64,000 nucleotides of DNA from Henricia sp. BOLD:AAB3569 (Eukaryota > Echinodermata > Asteroidea > Spinulosida > Echinasteridae): contig JBBELK010000003.1 of the NCBI GenBank assembly GCA_037783545.1, forward strand, positions 4,278,001-4,342,000, in the 5' to 3' direction. Position numbers and translations under genes: made by a program. Shown one piece after another: positions 1 through 12,236 of this stretch (position 1 is the first letter of the stretch; each line of letters starts with the position of its first letter). The notes beneath the pieces were generated by a model. That model was not told where the DNA came from and made no database searches. It saw only the letters and a program-made list of their open reading frames with translations.

Positions 1-3000
1 GCCAGGTGTGTCGGGGGCCTGCCGTTTGTCATTTTACCGACTTGGCTAGGTTCCGACACGACACAGGTTTCGAAGCGGCACCGGTTCTGACACAACGGGT
101 TCTGACACGGCACGAGTTCCGACGTGACTCTGGTTTCGACGCGACTATAGGGTTGTCATACGGCACGAAACATTTGATCCGAGTGAAAGGTAATGTTTGG
201 GGTCCGGCGTGTGCCAGAGCCCTGTGTATGTCAGGGGTCCAGCGTGCATCAGTGGCCAGGTGTGTCGGGGGCCTGCCGTTTGTCATTTTACCGACTTGGC
301 TAGGTTCCGACACGACACAGGTTTCGATGCGGCACGGGTTCTGACACAACGGGTTCTGACACGGCACGAGTTCCGACGTGACTCTGGTTTCGACGCGACT
401 AGGGTTGTCATACGGCACGAAGCATTTGATCTGGAAGGTAATGTTTGGGGTCCGGCGTGTGCCAGAGCCCTGCGTATGTCAGGGGTCCAGCGTGCATCGG
501 TGGCCAGGTGTGTCGGGGGTCTGCCGTTTGTCGTTTTACCGACTTGGCTAGGTTCCGACACGACACAGGTTTCGAAGCGGCACCGGTTCTGACGCAACGG
601 GTTCTGACACGGCACGAGTTCCGACGTGACTCTGGTTTCGACGCGACTATAGGGTTGTCATACGGCACGAAACATTTGATCCGAGTGAAAGGTAATGTTT
701 GGGGTCCGGCGTGTGCCAGAGCCCTGTGTATGTCAGGGGTCCAGCGTGCATCAGTGGCCAGGTGTGTCGGGGGCCTGCCGTTTGTCATTTTACCGACTTG
801 GCTAGGTTCCGACACGACACAGGTTTCGATGCGGCACGGGTTCTGACACAACGGGTTCTGACACGGCACGAGTTCCGACGTGACTCTGGTTTCGACGCGA
901 CTAGGGTTGTCATACGGCACGAAGCATTTGATCTGGAAGGTAATGTTTGGGGTCCGGCGTGTGCCAGAGCCCTGCGTATGTCAGGGGTCCAGCGTGCATC
1001 GGTGGCCAGGTGTGTCGGGGGTCTGCCGTTTGTCGTTTTACCGACTTGGCTAGGTTCCGACACGACACAGGTTTCGATGCGGCACGGGTTCTGACACAAC
1101 GGGTTCTGACACGGCACGAGTTCCGACGTGACTCTGGTTTCGACGCGACTAGGGTTGTCATACGGCACGAAGCATTTGATCTGGAAGGTAATGTTTGGGG
1201 TCCGGCGTGTGCCAGAGCCCTGTGTATGTCAGGGGTCCAGCGTGCATCGGTGGCCAGGTGTGTCGGGGGTCTGCCGTTTGTCGTTTTACCGACTTGGCTA
1301 GGTTCCGACACGACACAGGTTTCGATGCGGCATGGGTTCTGACACAACGGGTTCTGACACGGCACGAGTTCTGACGTGACTCTGGTTTCGACGCGACTAG
1401 GGTTGTCATACGGCACGAAGCATTTGATCTGGAAGGTAATGTTTGGGGTCCGGCGTGTGCCAGAGCCCTGCGTATGTCAGGGGTCCAGCGTGCATCGGTG
1501 GCCAGGTGTGTCGGGGGTCTGCCGTTTGTCGTTTTACCGACTTGGCTAGGTTCCGACACGACACAGGTTTCGATGCGGCACGGGTTCTGACACAACGGGT
1601 TCTGACACGGCACGAGTTCCGACGTGACTCTGGTTTCGACGCGACTAGGGTTGTCATACGGCACGAAGCATTTGATCTGGAAGGTAATGTTTGGGGTCCG
1701 GCGTGTGCCAGAGCCCTGTGTATGTCAGGGGTCCAGCGTGCATCGGTGGCCAGGTGTGTCGGGGGTCTGCCGTTTGTCGTTTTACCGACTTGGCTAGGTT
1801 CCGACACGACACAGGTTTCGATGCGGCATGGGTTCTGACACAACGGGTTCTGACACGGCACGAGTTCCGACGTGACTCTGGTTTCGACGCGACTAGGGTT
1901 GTCATACGGCACGAAGCATTTGATCTGGAAGGTAATGTTTGGGGTCCGGCGTGTGCCAGAGCCCTGCGTATGTCAGGGGTCCAGCGTGCATCGGTGGCCA
2001 GGTGTGTCGGGGGTCTGCCGTTTGTCGTTTTACCGACTTGGCCAGGTTCCGACACGACACAGGTTTCGAAGCGGCACGGGTTCTGACACAACGGGTTCTG
2101 ACACGGCACGAGTTCCGACGTGACTCTGGTTTCGACGCGACTATAGGGTTGTCATACGGCACGAAACATTTGATCTGAGTGAAAGGTAATGTTTGGGGTC
2201 CGGCGTGTGCCAGAGCCCTGTGTATGTCAGGGGTCCAGCGTGCATCGGTGGCCAGGTGTGTCGGGGGCCTGCCGTTTGTCATTTTACCGACTTGGCTAGG
2301 TTCCGACACGACACAGGTTTCGATGCGGCACGGGTTCTGACAAAACGGGTTCTGGCACTGCACGAGTTCCGACGTGACTCTGGTTTCGAAGCTACTAGGG
2401 TTGTCATACGGCACGAAGCATTTGATCTGGAAGGTAACGTTTGGGGTCCGGCGTGTGCCAGAGCCCTGTGTATGTCAGGGGTCCAGCGTGCATCGGTGGC
2501 CAGGTGTGTCGGGGGCCTGCCGTTTGTCATTTTACCGACTTGGCTAGGTTCCGACACGACACAGGTTTCGAAGCGGCACCGGTTCTGACACAACGGGTTC
2601 TGACACGGCACGAGTTCCGACGTGACTCTGGTTCGACGCGACTATAGGGTTGTCATACGGCACGAAACATTTGATCTGAGTGAAAGGTAATGTTTGGGGT
2701 CCGGCGTGTGCCAGAGCCCTGTGTATGTCAGGGGTCCAGCGTGCATCGGTGGCCAGGTGTGTCGGGGGCCTGCCGTTTGTCATTTTACCGACTTGGCTAG
2801 GTTCCGACACGACACAGGTTTCGATGCGGCACCGGTTCTGACACAACGGGTTCTGACACGGCACGAGTTCCGACGTGACTCTGGTTTCGACGCGACTATA
2901 GGGTTGTCATACGGCACGAAAAACATTTGATCTGAGTGAAAGGTAATGTTTGGGGTCCGGCGGGTGCCAGAGCCCTGTGTATGTCAGGGGTCCAGCGTGC

Positions 3001-6000
3001 ATCGGTGGCCAGGTGTGTCGGGGGTCTGCCGTTTGTCGTTTTACCGACTTGGCTAGGTTCCGACACGACACAGGTTTCGATGCGGCACGGGTTCTGACAC
3101 AACGGGTTCTGACACGGCACGAGTTCCGACGTGACTCTGGTTTCGACGCGACTAGGGTTGTCATACGGCACGAAGCATTTGATCTGGAAGGTAATGTTTG
3201 GGGTCCGGCGTGTGCCAGAGCCCTGTGTATGTCAGGGGTCCAGCGTGCATCGGTGGCCAGGTGTGTCGGGGGTCTGCCGTTTGTCGTTTTACCGACTTGG
3301 CTAGGTTCCGACACGACACAGGTTTCGATGCGGCATGGGTTCTGACACAACGGGTTCTGACACGGCACGAGTTCCGACGTGACTCTGGTTTCGACGCGAC
3401 TAGGGTTGTCATACGGCACGAAGCATTTGATCTGGAAGGTAATGTTTGGGGTCCGGCGTGTGCCAGAGCCCTGCGTATGTCAGGGGTCCAGCGTGCATCG
3501 GTGGCCAGGTGTGTCGGGGGTCTGCCGTTTGTCGTTTTACCGACTTGGCTAGGTTCAGACACGACACAGGTTTCGATGCGGCATGGGTTCTGACACAACG
3601 GGTTCTGACACGGCACGAGTTCCGACGTGACTCTGGTTTCGACGCGACTAGGGTTGTCATACGGCACGAAGCATTTGATCTGGAAGGTAATGTTTGGGGT
3701 CCGGCGTGTGCCAGAGCCCTGCGTATGTCAGGGGTCCAGCGTGCATCGGTGGCCAGGTGTGTCGGGGGTCTGCCGTTTGTCGTTTTACCGACTTGGCTAG
3801 GTTCCGACACGACACAGGTTTCGATGCGGCACGGGTTCTGACACAACGGGTTCTGACACGGCACGAGTTCCGACGTGACTCTGGTTTCGACGCGACTAGG
3901 GTTGTCATACGGCACGAAGCATTTGATCTGGAAGGTAATGTTTGGGGTCCGGCGTGTGCCAGAGCCCTGCGTATGTCAGGGGTCCAGCGTGCATCGGTGG
4001 CCAGGTGTGTCGGGGGTCTGCCGTTTGTCGTTTTACCGACTTGGCTAGGTTCCGACACGACACAGGTTTCGATGCGGCACGGGTTCTGACACAACGGGTT
4101 CTGACACGGCACGAGTTCCGACGTGACTCTGGTTTCGACGCGACTAGGGTTGTCATACGGCACGAAGCATTTGATCTGGAAGGTAATGTTTGGGGTCCGG
4201 CGTGTGCCAGAGCCCTGTGTATGTCAGGGGTCCAGCGTGCATCGGTGGCCAGGTGTGTCGGGGGTCTGCCGTTTGTCGTTTTACCGACTTGGCTAGGTTC
4301 CGACACGACACAGGTTTCGATGCGGCATGGGTTCTGACACAACGGGTTCTGACACGGCACGAGTTCCGACAAGACTCTGGTTTCGACGCGACTAGGGTTG
4401 TCATACGGCACGAAGCATTTGATCTGGAAGGTAATGTTTGGGGTCCGGCGTGTGCCAGAGCCCTGCGTATGTCAGGGGTCCAGCGTGCATCGGTGGCCAG
4501 GTGTGTCGGGGGCCTGCCGTTTGTCATTTTACCGACTTGGCTAGGTTCCGACACGACACAGGTTTCGATGCGGCACGGGTTCTGACAAAACGGGTTCTGG
4601 CACTGCACGAGTTCCGACGTGACTCTGGTTTCGAAGCGACTAGGGTTGTCATACGGCACGAAGCATTTGATCTGGAAGGTAATGTTTGGGGTCCGGCGTC
4701 TGCCAGAGCCCTGTGTATGTCAGGGGTCCAGCGTGCATCGGTGGCCAGGTGTGTCGGGGGCCTGCCGTTTGTCATTTTACCGACTTGGCTAGGTTCCGAC
4801 ACGACACAGGTTTCGAAGCGGCACCGGTTCTGACACAACGGGTTCTGACACGGCACGAGTTCCGACGTGACTCTGGTTTCGACGCGACTATAGGGTTGTC
4901 ATACGGCACGAAACATTTGATCCGAGTGAAAGGTAATGTTTGGGGTCCGGCGTGTGCCAGAGCCCTGTGTATGTCAGGGGTCCAGCGTGCATCAGTGGCC
5001 AGGTGTGTCGGGGGCCTGCCGTTTGTCATTTTACCGACTTGGCTAGGTTCCGACACGACACAGGTTTCGATGCGGCACGGGTTCTGACACAACGGGTTCT
5101 GACACGGCACGAGTTCCGACGTGACTCTGGTTTCGACGCGACTAGGGTTGTCATACGGCACGAAGCATTTGATCTGGAAGGTAATGTTTGGGGTCCGGCG
5201 TGTGCCAGAGCCCTGCGTATGTCAGGGGTCCAGCGTGCATCGGTGGCCAGGTGTGTCGGGGGTCTGCCGTTTGTCGTTTTACCGACTTGGCTAGGTTCCG
5301 ACACGACACAGGTTTCGAAGCGGCACCGGTTCTGACACAACGGGTTCTGACACGGCACGAGTTCCGACGTGACTCTGGTTTCGACGCGACTATAGGGTTG
5401 TCATACGGCACGAAACATTTGATCCGAGTGAAAGGTAATGTTTGGGGTCCGGCGTGTGCCAGAGCCCTGTGTATGTCAGGGGTCCAGCGTGCATCGGTGG
5501 CCAGGTGTGTCGGGGGCCTGCCGTTTGTCATTTTACCGACTTGGCTAGGTTCCGACACGACACAGGTTTCGATGCGGCACGGGTTCTGACACAACGGGTT
5601 CTGACACGGCACGAGTTCCGACGTGACTCTGGTTTCGACGCGACTAGGGTTGTCATACGGCACGAAGCATTTGATCTGGAAGGTAATGTTTGGGGTCCGG
5701 CGTGTGCCAGAGCCCTGCGTATGTCAGGGGTCCAGCGTGCATCGGTGGCCAGGTGTGTCGGGGGTCTGCCGTTTGTCGTTTTACCGACTTGGCTAGGTTC
5801 CGACACGACACAGGTTTTGATGCGGCACGGGTTCTGACACAACGGGTTCTGACACGGCACGAGTTCCGACGTGACTCTGGTTTCGACGCGACTAGGGTTG
5901 TCATACGGCACGAAGCATTTGATCTGGAAGGTAATGTTTGGGGTCCGGCGTGTGCCAGAGCCCTGTGTATGTCAGGGGTCCAGCGTGCATCGGTGGCCAG

Positions 6001-7936
6001 GTGTGTCGGGGGTCTGCCGTTTGTCGTTTTACCGACTTGGCTAGGTTCCGACACGACACAGGTTTCGATGCGGCATGGGTTCTGACACAACGGGTTCTGA
6101 CACGGCACGAGTTCCGACGTGACTCTGGTTTCGAAGCGACTAGGGTTGTCATACGGCACGAAGCATTTGATCTGGAAGGTAATGTTTGGGGTCCGGCGTC
6201 TGCCAGAGCCCTGTGTATGTCAGGGGTCCAGCGTGCATCGGTGGCCAGGTGTGTCGGGGGCCTGCCGTTTGTCATTTTACCGACTTGGCTAGGTTCCGAC
6301 ACGACACAGGTTTCGAAGCGGCACCGGTTCTGACACAACGGGTTCTGACACGGCACGAGTTCCGACGTGACTCTGGTTTCGACGCGACTATAGGGTTGTC
6401 ATACGGCACGAAACATTTGATCTGAGTGAAAGGTAATGTTTGGGGTCCGGCGTGTGCCAGAGCCCTGTGTATGTCAGGGGTCCAGCGTGCATCGGTGGCC
6501 AGGTGTGTCGGGGGCCTGCCGTTTGTCATTTTACCGACTTGGCTAGGTTCCGACACGACACAGGTTTCGATGCGGCACGGGTTCCGACACAACGGGTTCT
6601 GACACGGCACGAGTTCCGACGTGACTCTGGTTTCGACGCGACTAGGGTTGTCATACGGCACGAAGCATTTGATCTGGAAGGTAATGTTTGGGGTCCGGCG
6701 TGTGCCAGAGCCCTGTGTATGTCAGGGGTCCAGCGTGCATCGGTGGCCAGGTGTGTCGGGGGTCTGCCGTTTGTCGTTTTACCGACTTGGCTAGGTTCCG
6801 ACACGACACAGGTTTCGATGCGGCACGGGTTCTGACACAACGGGTTCTGACACGGCACGAGTTCCGACGTGACTCTGGTTTCGACGCGACTAGGGTTGTC
6901 ATACGGCACGAAGCATTTGATCTGGAAGGTAATGTTTGGGGTCCGGCGTGTGCCAGAGCCCTGTGTATGTCAGGGGTCCAGTGTGCATCAGTGGCCAGGT
7001 GTGTCGGGGGTCTGCCGTTTGTCGTTTTACCGACTTGGCTAGGTTCCGACACGACACAGGTTTCGATGCGGCATGGGTTCTGACACAACGGGTTCTGACA
7101 CGGCACGAGTTCCGACGTGACTCTGGTTTCGACGCTACTAGGGTTGTCATACGGCACAAAGGATTTGATCTGGAAGGTAATGTTTGGGGTCCGGCGTGTG
7201 CCAGAGCCCTGCGTATGTCAGGGGTCCAGCGTGCATCGGTGGCCAGGTGTGTCGGGGGCCTGCCGTTTGTCATTTTACAGACTTGGCTAGGTTCCGACAC
7301 GACACAGGTTTCGAAGCGGCACGGGTTCTGACAAAACGGGTTCTGACACGGCACGAGTTCCGACGTGACTCTTGTTTCGACGCGACTAGGGTTGTCATAC
7401 GGCACGAAACATTTGATCTGAGTGAAAGGTAATGTTTGGGGTCCGGCGTGTGCCAGAGCCCTGTGTATGTCAGGGGTCCAGCGTGCATCGGTGGCCAGGT
7501 GTGTCGGGGGCCTGCCGTTTGTCATTTTACCGACTTGGCTAGGTTCCGACACGACACAGGTTTCGATGCGGCACGGGTTCTGACAAAACGGGTTCTGACA
7601 CGGCACGAGTTCCGACGTGACTGTGGTTTCGACGCGACTAGGGTTGTCATACGGCACGAAGCATTTGATCTGGAAGGTAATATTTGGGGTCCGGCGTGTG
7701 CCAGAGCCCTACGTATGTCAGGGGTCCAGCAGCGTGCATCGGTGGCCAGGTGTGTCGGGGGTCTGCCGTTTGTCGTTTTACCGACTTGGCTAGGTTCCGA
7801 CACGACACAGGTTTCGATGCGGCACGGGTTCTGACACAACGGGTTCCGACACGGCACGAGTTCCAACGTGACTCGGGTTTCGACGCGACTAGGGTTGTCA
7901 TACGGCACGAAGCATTTGATCTGGAAGGTAATGTTT
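1..7936. repeat. Satellite 1: 248/254-bp tandem array
   Basis: About 32 head-to-tail copies of a GC-rich unit. The landmark GTAATGTTTGGGGTCCGG recurs at 191, 439, 693, 941, 1189 and onward. Most spacings are 248 bp. A 254-bp form carries ACTATAGGG and GAGTGAAAGG in place of ACTAGGG and GGAAGG. Copies are highly similar and differ at recurring positions. The unit length is not a multiple of three, and both strands give 110-250-codon frames built from the same peptide, so I treat these frames as non-coding. The left boundary is outside the window. The right boundary is sharp, at 7936. Confidence 0.97.
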
Positions 7937-8030
7937 GCCCCGGGGGCGGGGGGCGGGAGGAGGCGGGGGGCGGGAGGAGGCGGGGGGCGGGAGGAGGCGG
8001 GGGGCGGGAGGTGGGAGGGTTGGGGGGGAT
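7937..8030. repeat. 18-bp G-rich minisatellite
   Basis: About four and a half copies of GCGGGGGGCGGGAGGAGG directly abut the last satellite 1 unit, then decay into GGGAGGTGGGAGGG. The many runs of three or more G on the plus strand could form G-quadruplexes. Confidence 0.9.
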
Positions 8031-8261
8031 TGAAAGGTGCGCGCATAAGTCTATCAGTGTCAGAAGTTTGTTTCCCATGATGGAGAGATTTAAGATTTTC
8101 ACCCGATCGGGAGAATGATATTCTTCAAAACCATTTGCGCATGTATCCGCTCATTTGCGCATGCACAGATTTTTTTACATGTAGCTAAAACTGAATTGGG
8201 CGAAGCAAGGTAAGTTTTGCAAAATGAAAATCTATGTAAATTTGGCTTTTCCCGACAATTT

Positions 8262-8427
8262 GACGTCACACTTTTATACACATGGACTGGCAATAAGGTC
8301 ACTAGTGCGTGTCTATGGGCCCCGAGGGACTGTGAGTGACCACAGGAGGGTCCTATTTCCCGAGGCCGAAGGCCGACGTGCACTAGAGACCGAATTATGC
8401 CAGTCCGTATGTGTTTTATAACACGCC
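8262..8427. mobile_element. Small inverted-repeat (MITE-like) element
   Basis: Imperfect terminal inverted repeats, about 40 bp on each side, pair CACATGGACTGGC and CACTAGTGC on the left with GCACTAG and GCCAGTCCGTATGTG on the right. There is no coding content. A target-site duplication could not be fixed, so the borders are approximate. Confidence 0.5.
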
Positions 8428-9153
8428 TCAGGCAAAAATATACACATGTACATGTGTACAGGTGAAATTCAATTTAATACATTAACAAGCGAGTTTGCCA
8501 CAGATTTGGGGTTAGAAACGGCTCCAGGGCTGAGGATTTCTGAAGCCCTGTTCACGGGTCTAGCACAGGCACAATTAATTTACACTTTCTATGACATTAT
8601 CATGATGGTATTTATACCTGTATACCCTTAAACTAAGGGGCTTTTCCAAATCTCGGCTTAATCTCGGCTTCGTCTCCGTCTTCGTACGTCTCTTTCTCCA
8701 GATCTCCATTTGGTTTAAATGGAGCCGGAGCCTGAGCGGCGTCTGAGCCCAAGTCGAGATTTGGAAACATGAAAAGGCCTATTAAATGTCCATGTAGGCC
8801 TAGTCATCATGGTCATGGTAAGAGTATAGTACTAGGCGTATGATTAGTATTGTTGATTTCCCCCAACGTGGCGCGGCCCCTAACGTGGCGGGCTTTACTT
8901 TCCGTTCTCTCTTGGCGCAATAAACAATCTGTTGCACTTGGCATTAAATAGAAATAAAGTTCTCAAGTAGGCCTACCTTCATAAATTATAAAACTGAAAT
9001 ACGGAGAAGAATCATTCAGTTACTAGAAATTCACCGGAATATGAAGGCATCGCCGTTTGCTTCAGGTTGTCATGACACCATACACGGAAGCCTGTAATAC
9101 TAGGCATTTCACGTGAATAAAACCAGGCATAGGGCCTACTGGTGTTGTGTACA
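8428..9153. other. Intergenic, no gene seen
   Basis: AT-rich non-coding sequence without a convincing reading frame. It contains one short inverted-repeat element, listed separately at 8636-8780. Confidence 0.6.
8636..8780. mobile_element. Short inverted-repeat element
   Basis: The left side CTTTTCCAAATCTCGGCTT is mirrored by AAGTCGAGATTTGG then GAAAAGG on the right, giving a hairpin-capable segment of about 145 bp. It looks like a MITE. No clear target-site duplication was found. Confidence 0.45.
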
Positions 9154-9165
9154 GTGTCACAGTGT
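9154..9165. repeat. Target-site duplication of SINE-A copy 1 (left)
   Basis: GTGTCACAGTGT is repeated exactly at 9452-9463, the other side of the SINE. Confidence 0.85.
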
Positions 9166-9451
9166 TGTTGTTGTTGTTGTATATTTTATGGCATCTTCGG
9201 CAACTAAGGCCCTTTATGCCATCAACTATACGGTTTTAGCTTTAACTATACTATATTATCAACTTCAGATGACGAAGAAGGAGTTGCAGTTTTAGAAGTG
9301 GGAGGAAAACCCCCAGAGAAATGCCCCAGGGGAAAACCCACGCGGTCAAGTAGGGACTGCAAACCCAATCCACATACTCGCCCCGGATTCGAACCCGGGA
9401 CCCCAGAGGTGAAAGGCGAGGAAAGAACCCGTACGCCAACCCGACCGCCCC
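9166..9451 (-). mobile_element. tRNA-derived SINE, family A, copy 1
   Basis: On the minus strand the head starts GGGGCGGTCGGGTTGGCG, resembling a tRNA 5' end with a pol III A box. A perfect B box (GGTTCGAATCC) lies at 9385-9395. The element ends in an (ACA)n tail, seen on the plus strand as (TGT)n at 9166-9180. A perfect 12-bp target-site duplication flanks it. A second copy lies at 38586-38850. SINEs are transcribed by RNA polymerase III and moved by a partner LINE. The reading frames here are not genes. Confidence 0.9.
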
Positions 9452-9463
9452 GTGTCACAGTGT

Positions 9464-10282
9464 GTGCGTGCAAGTGGTTTTTGTGGGCCATCGTAGCATA
9501 AGGCATCAAACCGTTTCAGCCAATCAGCGACAGTCCGGGCGATTTCGGGAAAAAAGTGTTCATCGTTTTGTCCTGATTGTTTGTGTTATTTTGTACTTGT
9601 TGATGAGTCAAAATATTAAAGTATTACTTTTTCTTTGAGCCTATGAATTATACTACAAAGTGTGTAAGTTTCAACTAATTCTGCTAGGGGGTTTTGCTAT
9701 AAGGTGAGCGGATTTCCAGTGAGTTGTCGAAGTGCGCCAAGTTAGGGGACGTACACATCACTATATATGAATGATAACTAAGATTGTTGCAGCAAATGCA
9801 TGTAATGTTTACTTAACTTTCGACTTCCAGCCTCAGTGTCAAACTCAAAGCATTGTTTCCTTCCTCCGTGCCGGTCCGTCAAAGTCTAAGCAGAGACGTA
9901 TAGAGAAATAGAAGTCTTTGTAGCTGCTCGAAACTCCAGCGATGGCGCGCACGTTGTCATGTTTACCGTACCGCCGGCGCCCATCCACGCATATGCAACC
10001 GCCAAAACAAATGTTTAAATGTTTAGACTGGTGTCATGACCTCTTATTTCAAGTATACAAATGTAACACGAATGTGATTGGCTGATCAATACATGGCGAT
10101 GAATAATAAGTATAACTCTATGCCACAAATCATATCGTACAAATCCCCATCGCCTATGGAGTAGAGGATGTCAAAACCAGGTTATTTATCGTGATAATTA
10201 CTAATTATCAGAACAAAATACTCATCTGCTGTTCAAAGCTGAAATGTATAGGGACTAAGAACATGTCTATCTCACCTAGATT
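9464..10282. other. Intergenic, no feature seen
   Basis: Unremarkable non-coding sequence with no long frame, repeat or RNA gene that I can support. Confidence 0.6.
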
Positions 10283-10291
10283 GGTTAATCC

Positions 10292-10627
10292 TAGACTGGT
10301 TCCCGTCCACATATTCCACATAGGAGAATATAAGGACAGGTAAAGGGCGCTTCATCTTGATCTGTAATTGGTCGTCTTTGCGCGTGCGCATTGTGTTTTT
10401 TATATTTAAAAATTGGCCAAGCCCTTTGCTTTAGGCAATGTACTTTATTTACATAATTGGATATGTTCGACACGCACGGCCAAGTTACAAATGTCAATGC
10501 AAAATCTGCGCACTTACTAAAAATATAAAAATAATATTAACCACGTGACGGGCAGAATTCTGCCCGTCATGGCTGCCCTTTACCGATCCGTATATTTTTG
10601 CATCTATAGGGATCGGGAACCAATCTA
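10292..10627. mobile_element. TAGACTGG element, copy 1 (9-bp TSD)
   Basis: Starts TAGACTGGTTCCCG and ends CGGGAACCAATCTA, inverted repeats matching at 13 of 14 positions. It is flanked by the perfect 9-bp direct repeat GGTTAATCC at 10283-10291 and 10628-10636. At 336 bp with no transposase frame it is non-autonomous. A 9-bp duplication is typical of the Mutator-like superfamily. The family assignment is an inference from that length alone. Confidence 0.85.
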
Positions 10628-10676
10628 GGTTAATCCGAGCAACATTTAGTAAGCCCGCCCTCCTCTTGTGATTATT

Positions 10677-10811
10677 CCATTGTTACTGCGGTGTATTTTT
10701 GACCACCTGTGATAGCGCCGAGGCTAAAAATCACTGAACCGCGTCCGCTTTTGCAATGGTACTTTTTGCGACGGCCATGATGTTTGGCACACGTCACACT
10801 TCGGTTGTCTA
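10677..10811. mobile_element. CCTAGGCAAT-family MITE, diverged copy 1
   Basis: Shares the core (CTAAAAATCACTGAACC, TTGCAATGGTACTTTTT, CGACGGCCATGATG) and the end CACACTTCGGTTGTCTATA with the clearer copy at 16877-17037. The left end is worn away. Confidence 0.5.
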
Positions 10812-10847
10812 TAGATGTGAGAAAAAAGACTTAATGCACCTATCAAT

Positions 10848-10910
10848 TGTTTCCCCCACCACTCCACTCCATCCCGCACCCTACCCCCACCCCCGCCCCA
10901 CCCCCCAACT
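10848..10910. repeat. C-rich low-complexity tract
   Basis: Pyrimidine-rich run dominated by CCCCCAC-type words, with no coding features. Confidence 0.7.
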
Positions 10911-11106
10911 ACAATTTTATCCGCTTGTTGATTTGTTTTTTACCTAATTGTAAAAATGCACCAAGAAAATTAATTTTATTAATTTTACATCAAATTAACG
11001 TGGCTCGTGTAAAGTTTTCCTAAACATCGCTCACACAGCATAAGCTGTGCAAACAGTTATTCAGCATTTCATGCCCTTAAATTCGTTTGTCACAGCGTGA
11101 AATTAG

Positions 11107-11275
11107 TAGACTATCAAAGTGAATACGTCATTTTGTCTGTTGCCTAGGCAATGGCTCTACACTAAAAATCAACGAACCGTGTCCCTGTGCTTTTGCAATG
11201 GTACTTTTTTTCCGACGGTCATGGTGTTTAGAGCCAATTACTATGGCAACACGTCACACCACGACTGCACAGTGG
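11107..11275. mobile_element. CCTAGGCAAT-family MITE, copy 2
   Basis: GTTGCCTAGGCAATGGCTCTA is mirrored by TAGAGCCAATTACTATGGCAA. The core matches the copies at 10677 and 16877. The outer inverted repeats (TAGACTATCAAAGTG) are weaker than in the 16877 copy. Confidence 0.6.
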
Positions 11276-12227
11276 TTTTAAAGCCAGTACCACCCAGACA
11301 TGACAAAATACCACAAACTTACTTCAATATACCTTCGATGTAGTCACTTTGCACACCCATTCAACCTATTTACAATCCAAAACAACTCATTACCCAGCCG
11401 CAAAACCTCCAAGAGGCTCTAAAACGCACGCAGTTCACGAAAGCTAAAGCGCCTTCTATTGACGATTACTTTGATATCGTTTGAAGTTATGCCCAAGGCA
11501 TTTCAAACTCTCGTTGAGCTGATGCCGCTGATGCCGAATTCTGGCGGTTCGTTTGAAGTGTTCTATGGAGTGGTTTATTAAAAACGCATATTTGAATCAT
11601 GTTTTGTTTATTTTGGGACGTTCATATTGTGTTCCTTTCTCCTAAACATTAACCTCGAAAGCCACTGAAGAAGTTGACAAATAGAGCGCCTTTACCACAG
11701 TCGGTGATAAAGTGTCCATTCGATTTTCCTCATGAGACTTTGGCAAAACCAGACATGCCTCGGCGCGGCCAATAGTTCATCAATATGCTTTTTCCTGATG
11801 AACAGCCTTAATTTTTCCAGCCCTTTTCCCCCACTTATAGGCCTATCCCTCACAATTAAAATTTGTCGTGCGACCTTTTCCTCTCGAATAATCTCTCTCG
11901 CAATCCCACGTAACTCGGTTTTTGCCATCCAACTTATTTTTCTTTCACATACTTTCAATTATCATACAACATTAATCATAACCCCCATCCTCTTCACCAC
12001 TTTCATCGGAAACCTGACGAGAAGTTCACACAATGGACCTCGTAGAGCTAGCTAGCTAGAGCCTACTATAGTCTAGGCCCTAGACGTTGTTATTGTTTCG
12101 TTTTGAACGTCCGTTCCGAAAACCGGTCGCCGCGAGACGGTCAATAACAACGACAAAACGATATGGTGATAGGACTACGAACGAGTCTATCGCGTGATTA
12201 CGCCCTCTTGCGGCAGTCGGGTATCCA
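11276..12227. other. Intergenic, no feature seen
   Basis: Non-coding sequence. Overlapping frames of about 90-107 codons at 11692-12055 on both strands show no recognisable domain and are not called. Confidence 0.55.
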
Positions 12228-12236
12228 ACACATAAT

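Noticed and set aside
1-7936. Overlapping 110-252-codon frames on both strands
   Set aside because: All are translations of the satellite unit. 248 bp is not divisible by three, there is no consistent start, and both strands are equally open.
1-7936. CENP-B box in satellite 1 (TTTCGATGCGGCACGGGTT)
   Set aside because: The spacing between TTCG and CGGG is 8 bp rather than the 7 of the consensus, and the internal A does not fit.
9385-9455. Functional tRNA genes at the SINE heads
   Set aside because: The heads lack the complete cloverleaf pairing, continue into SINE bodies, and have family copies with target-site duplications.
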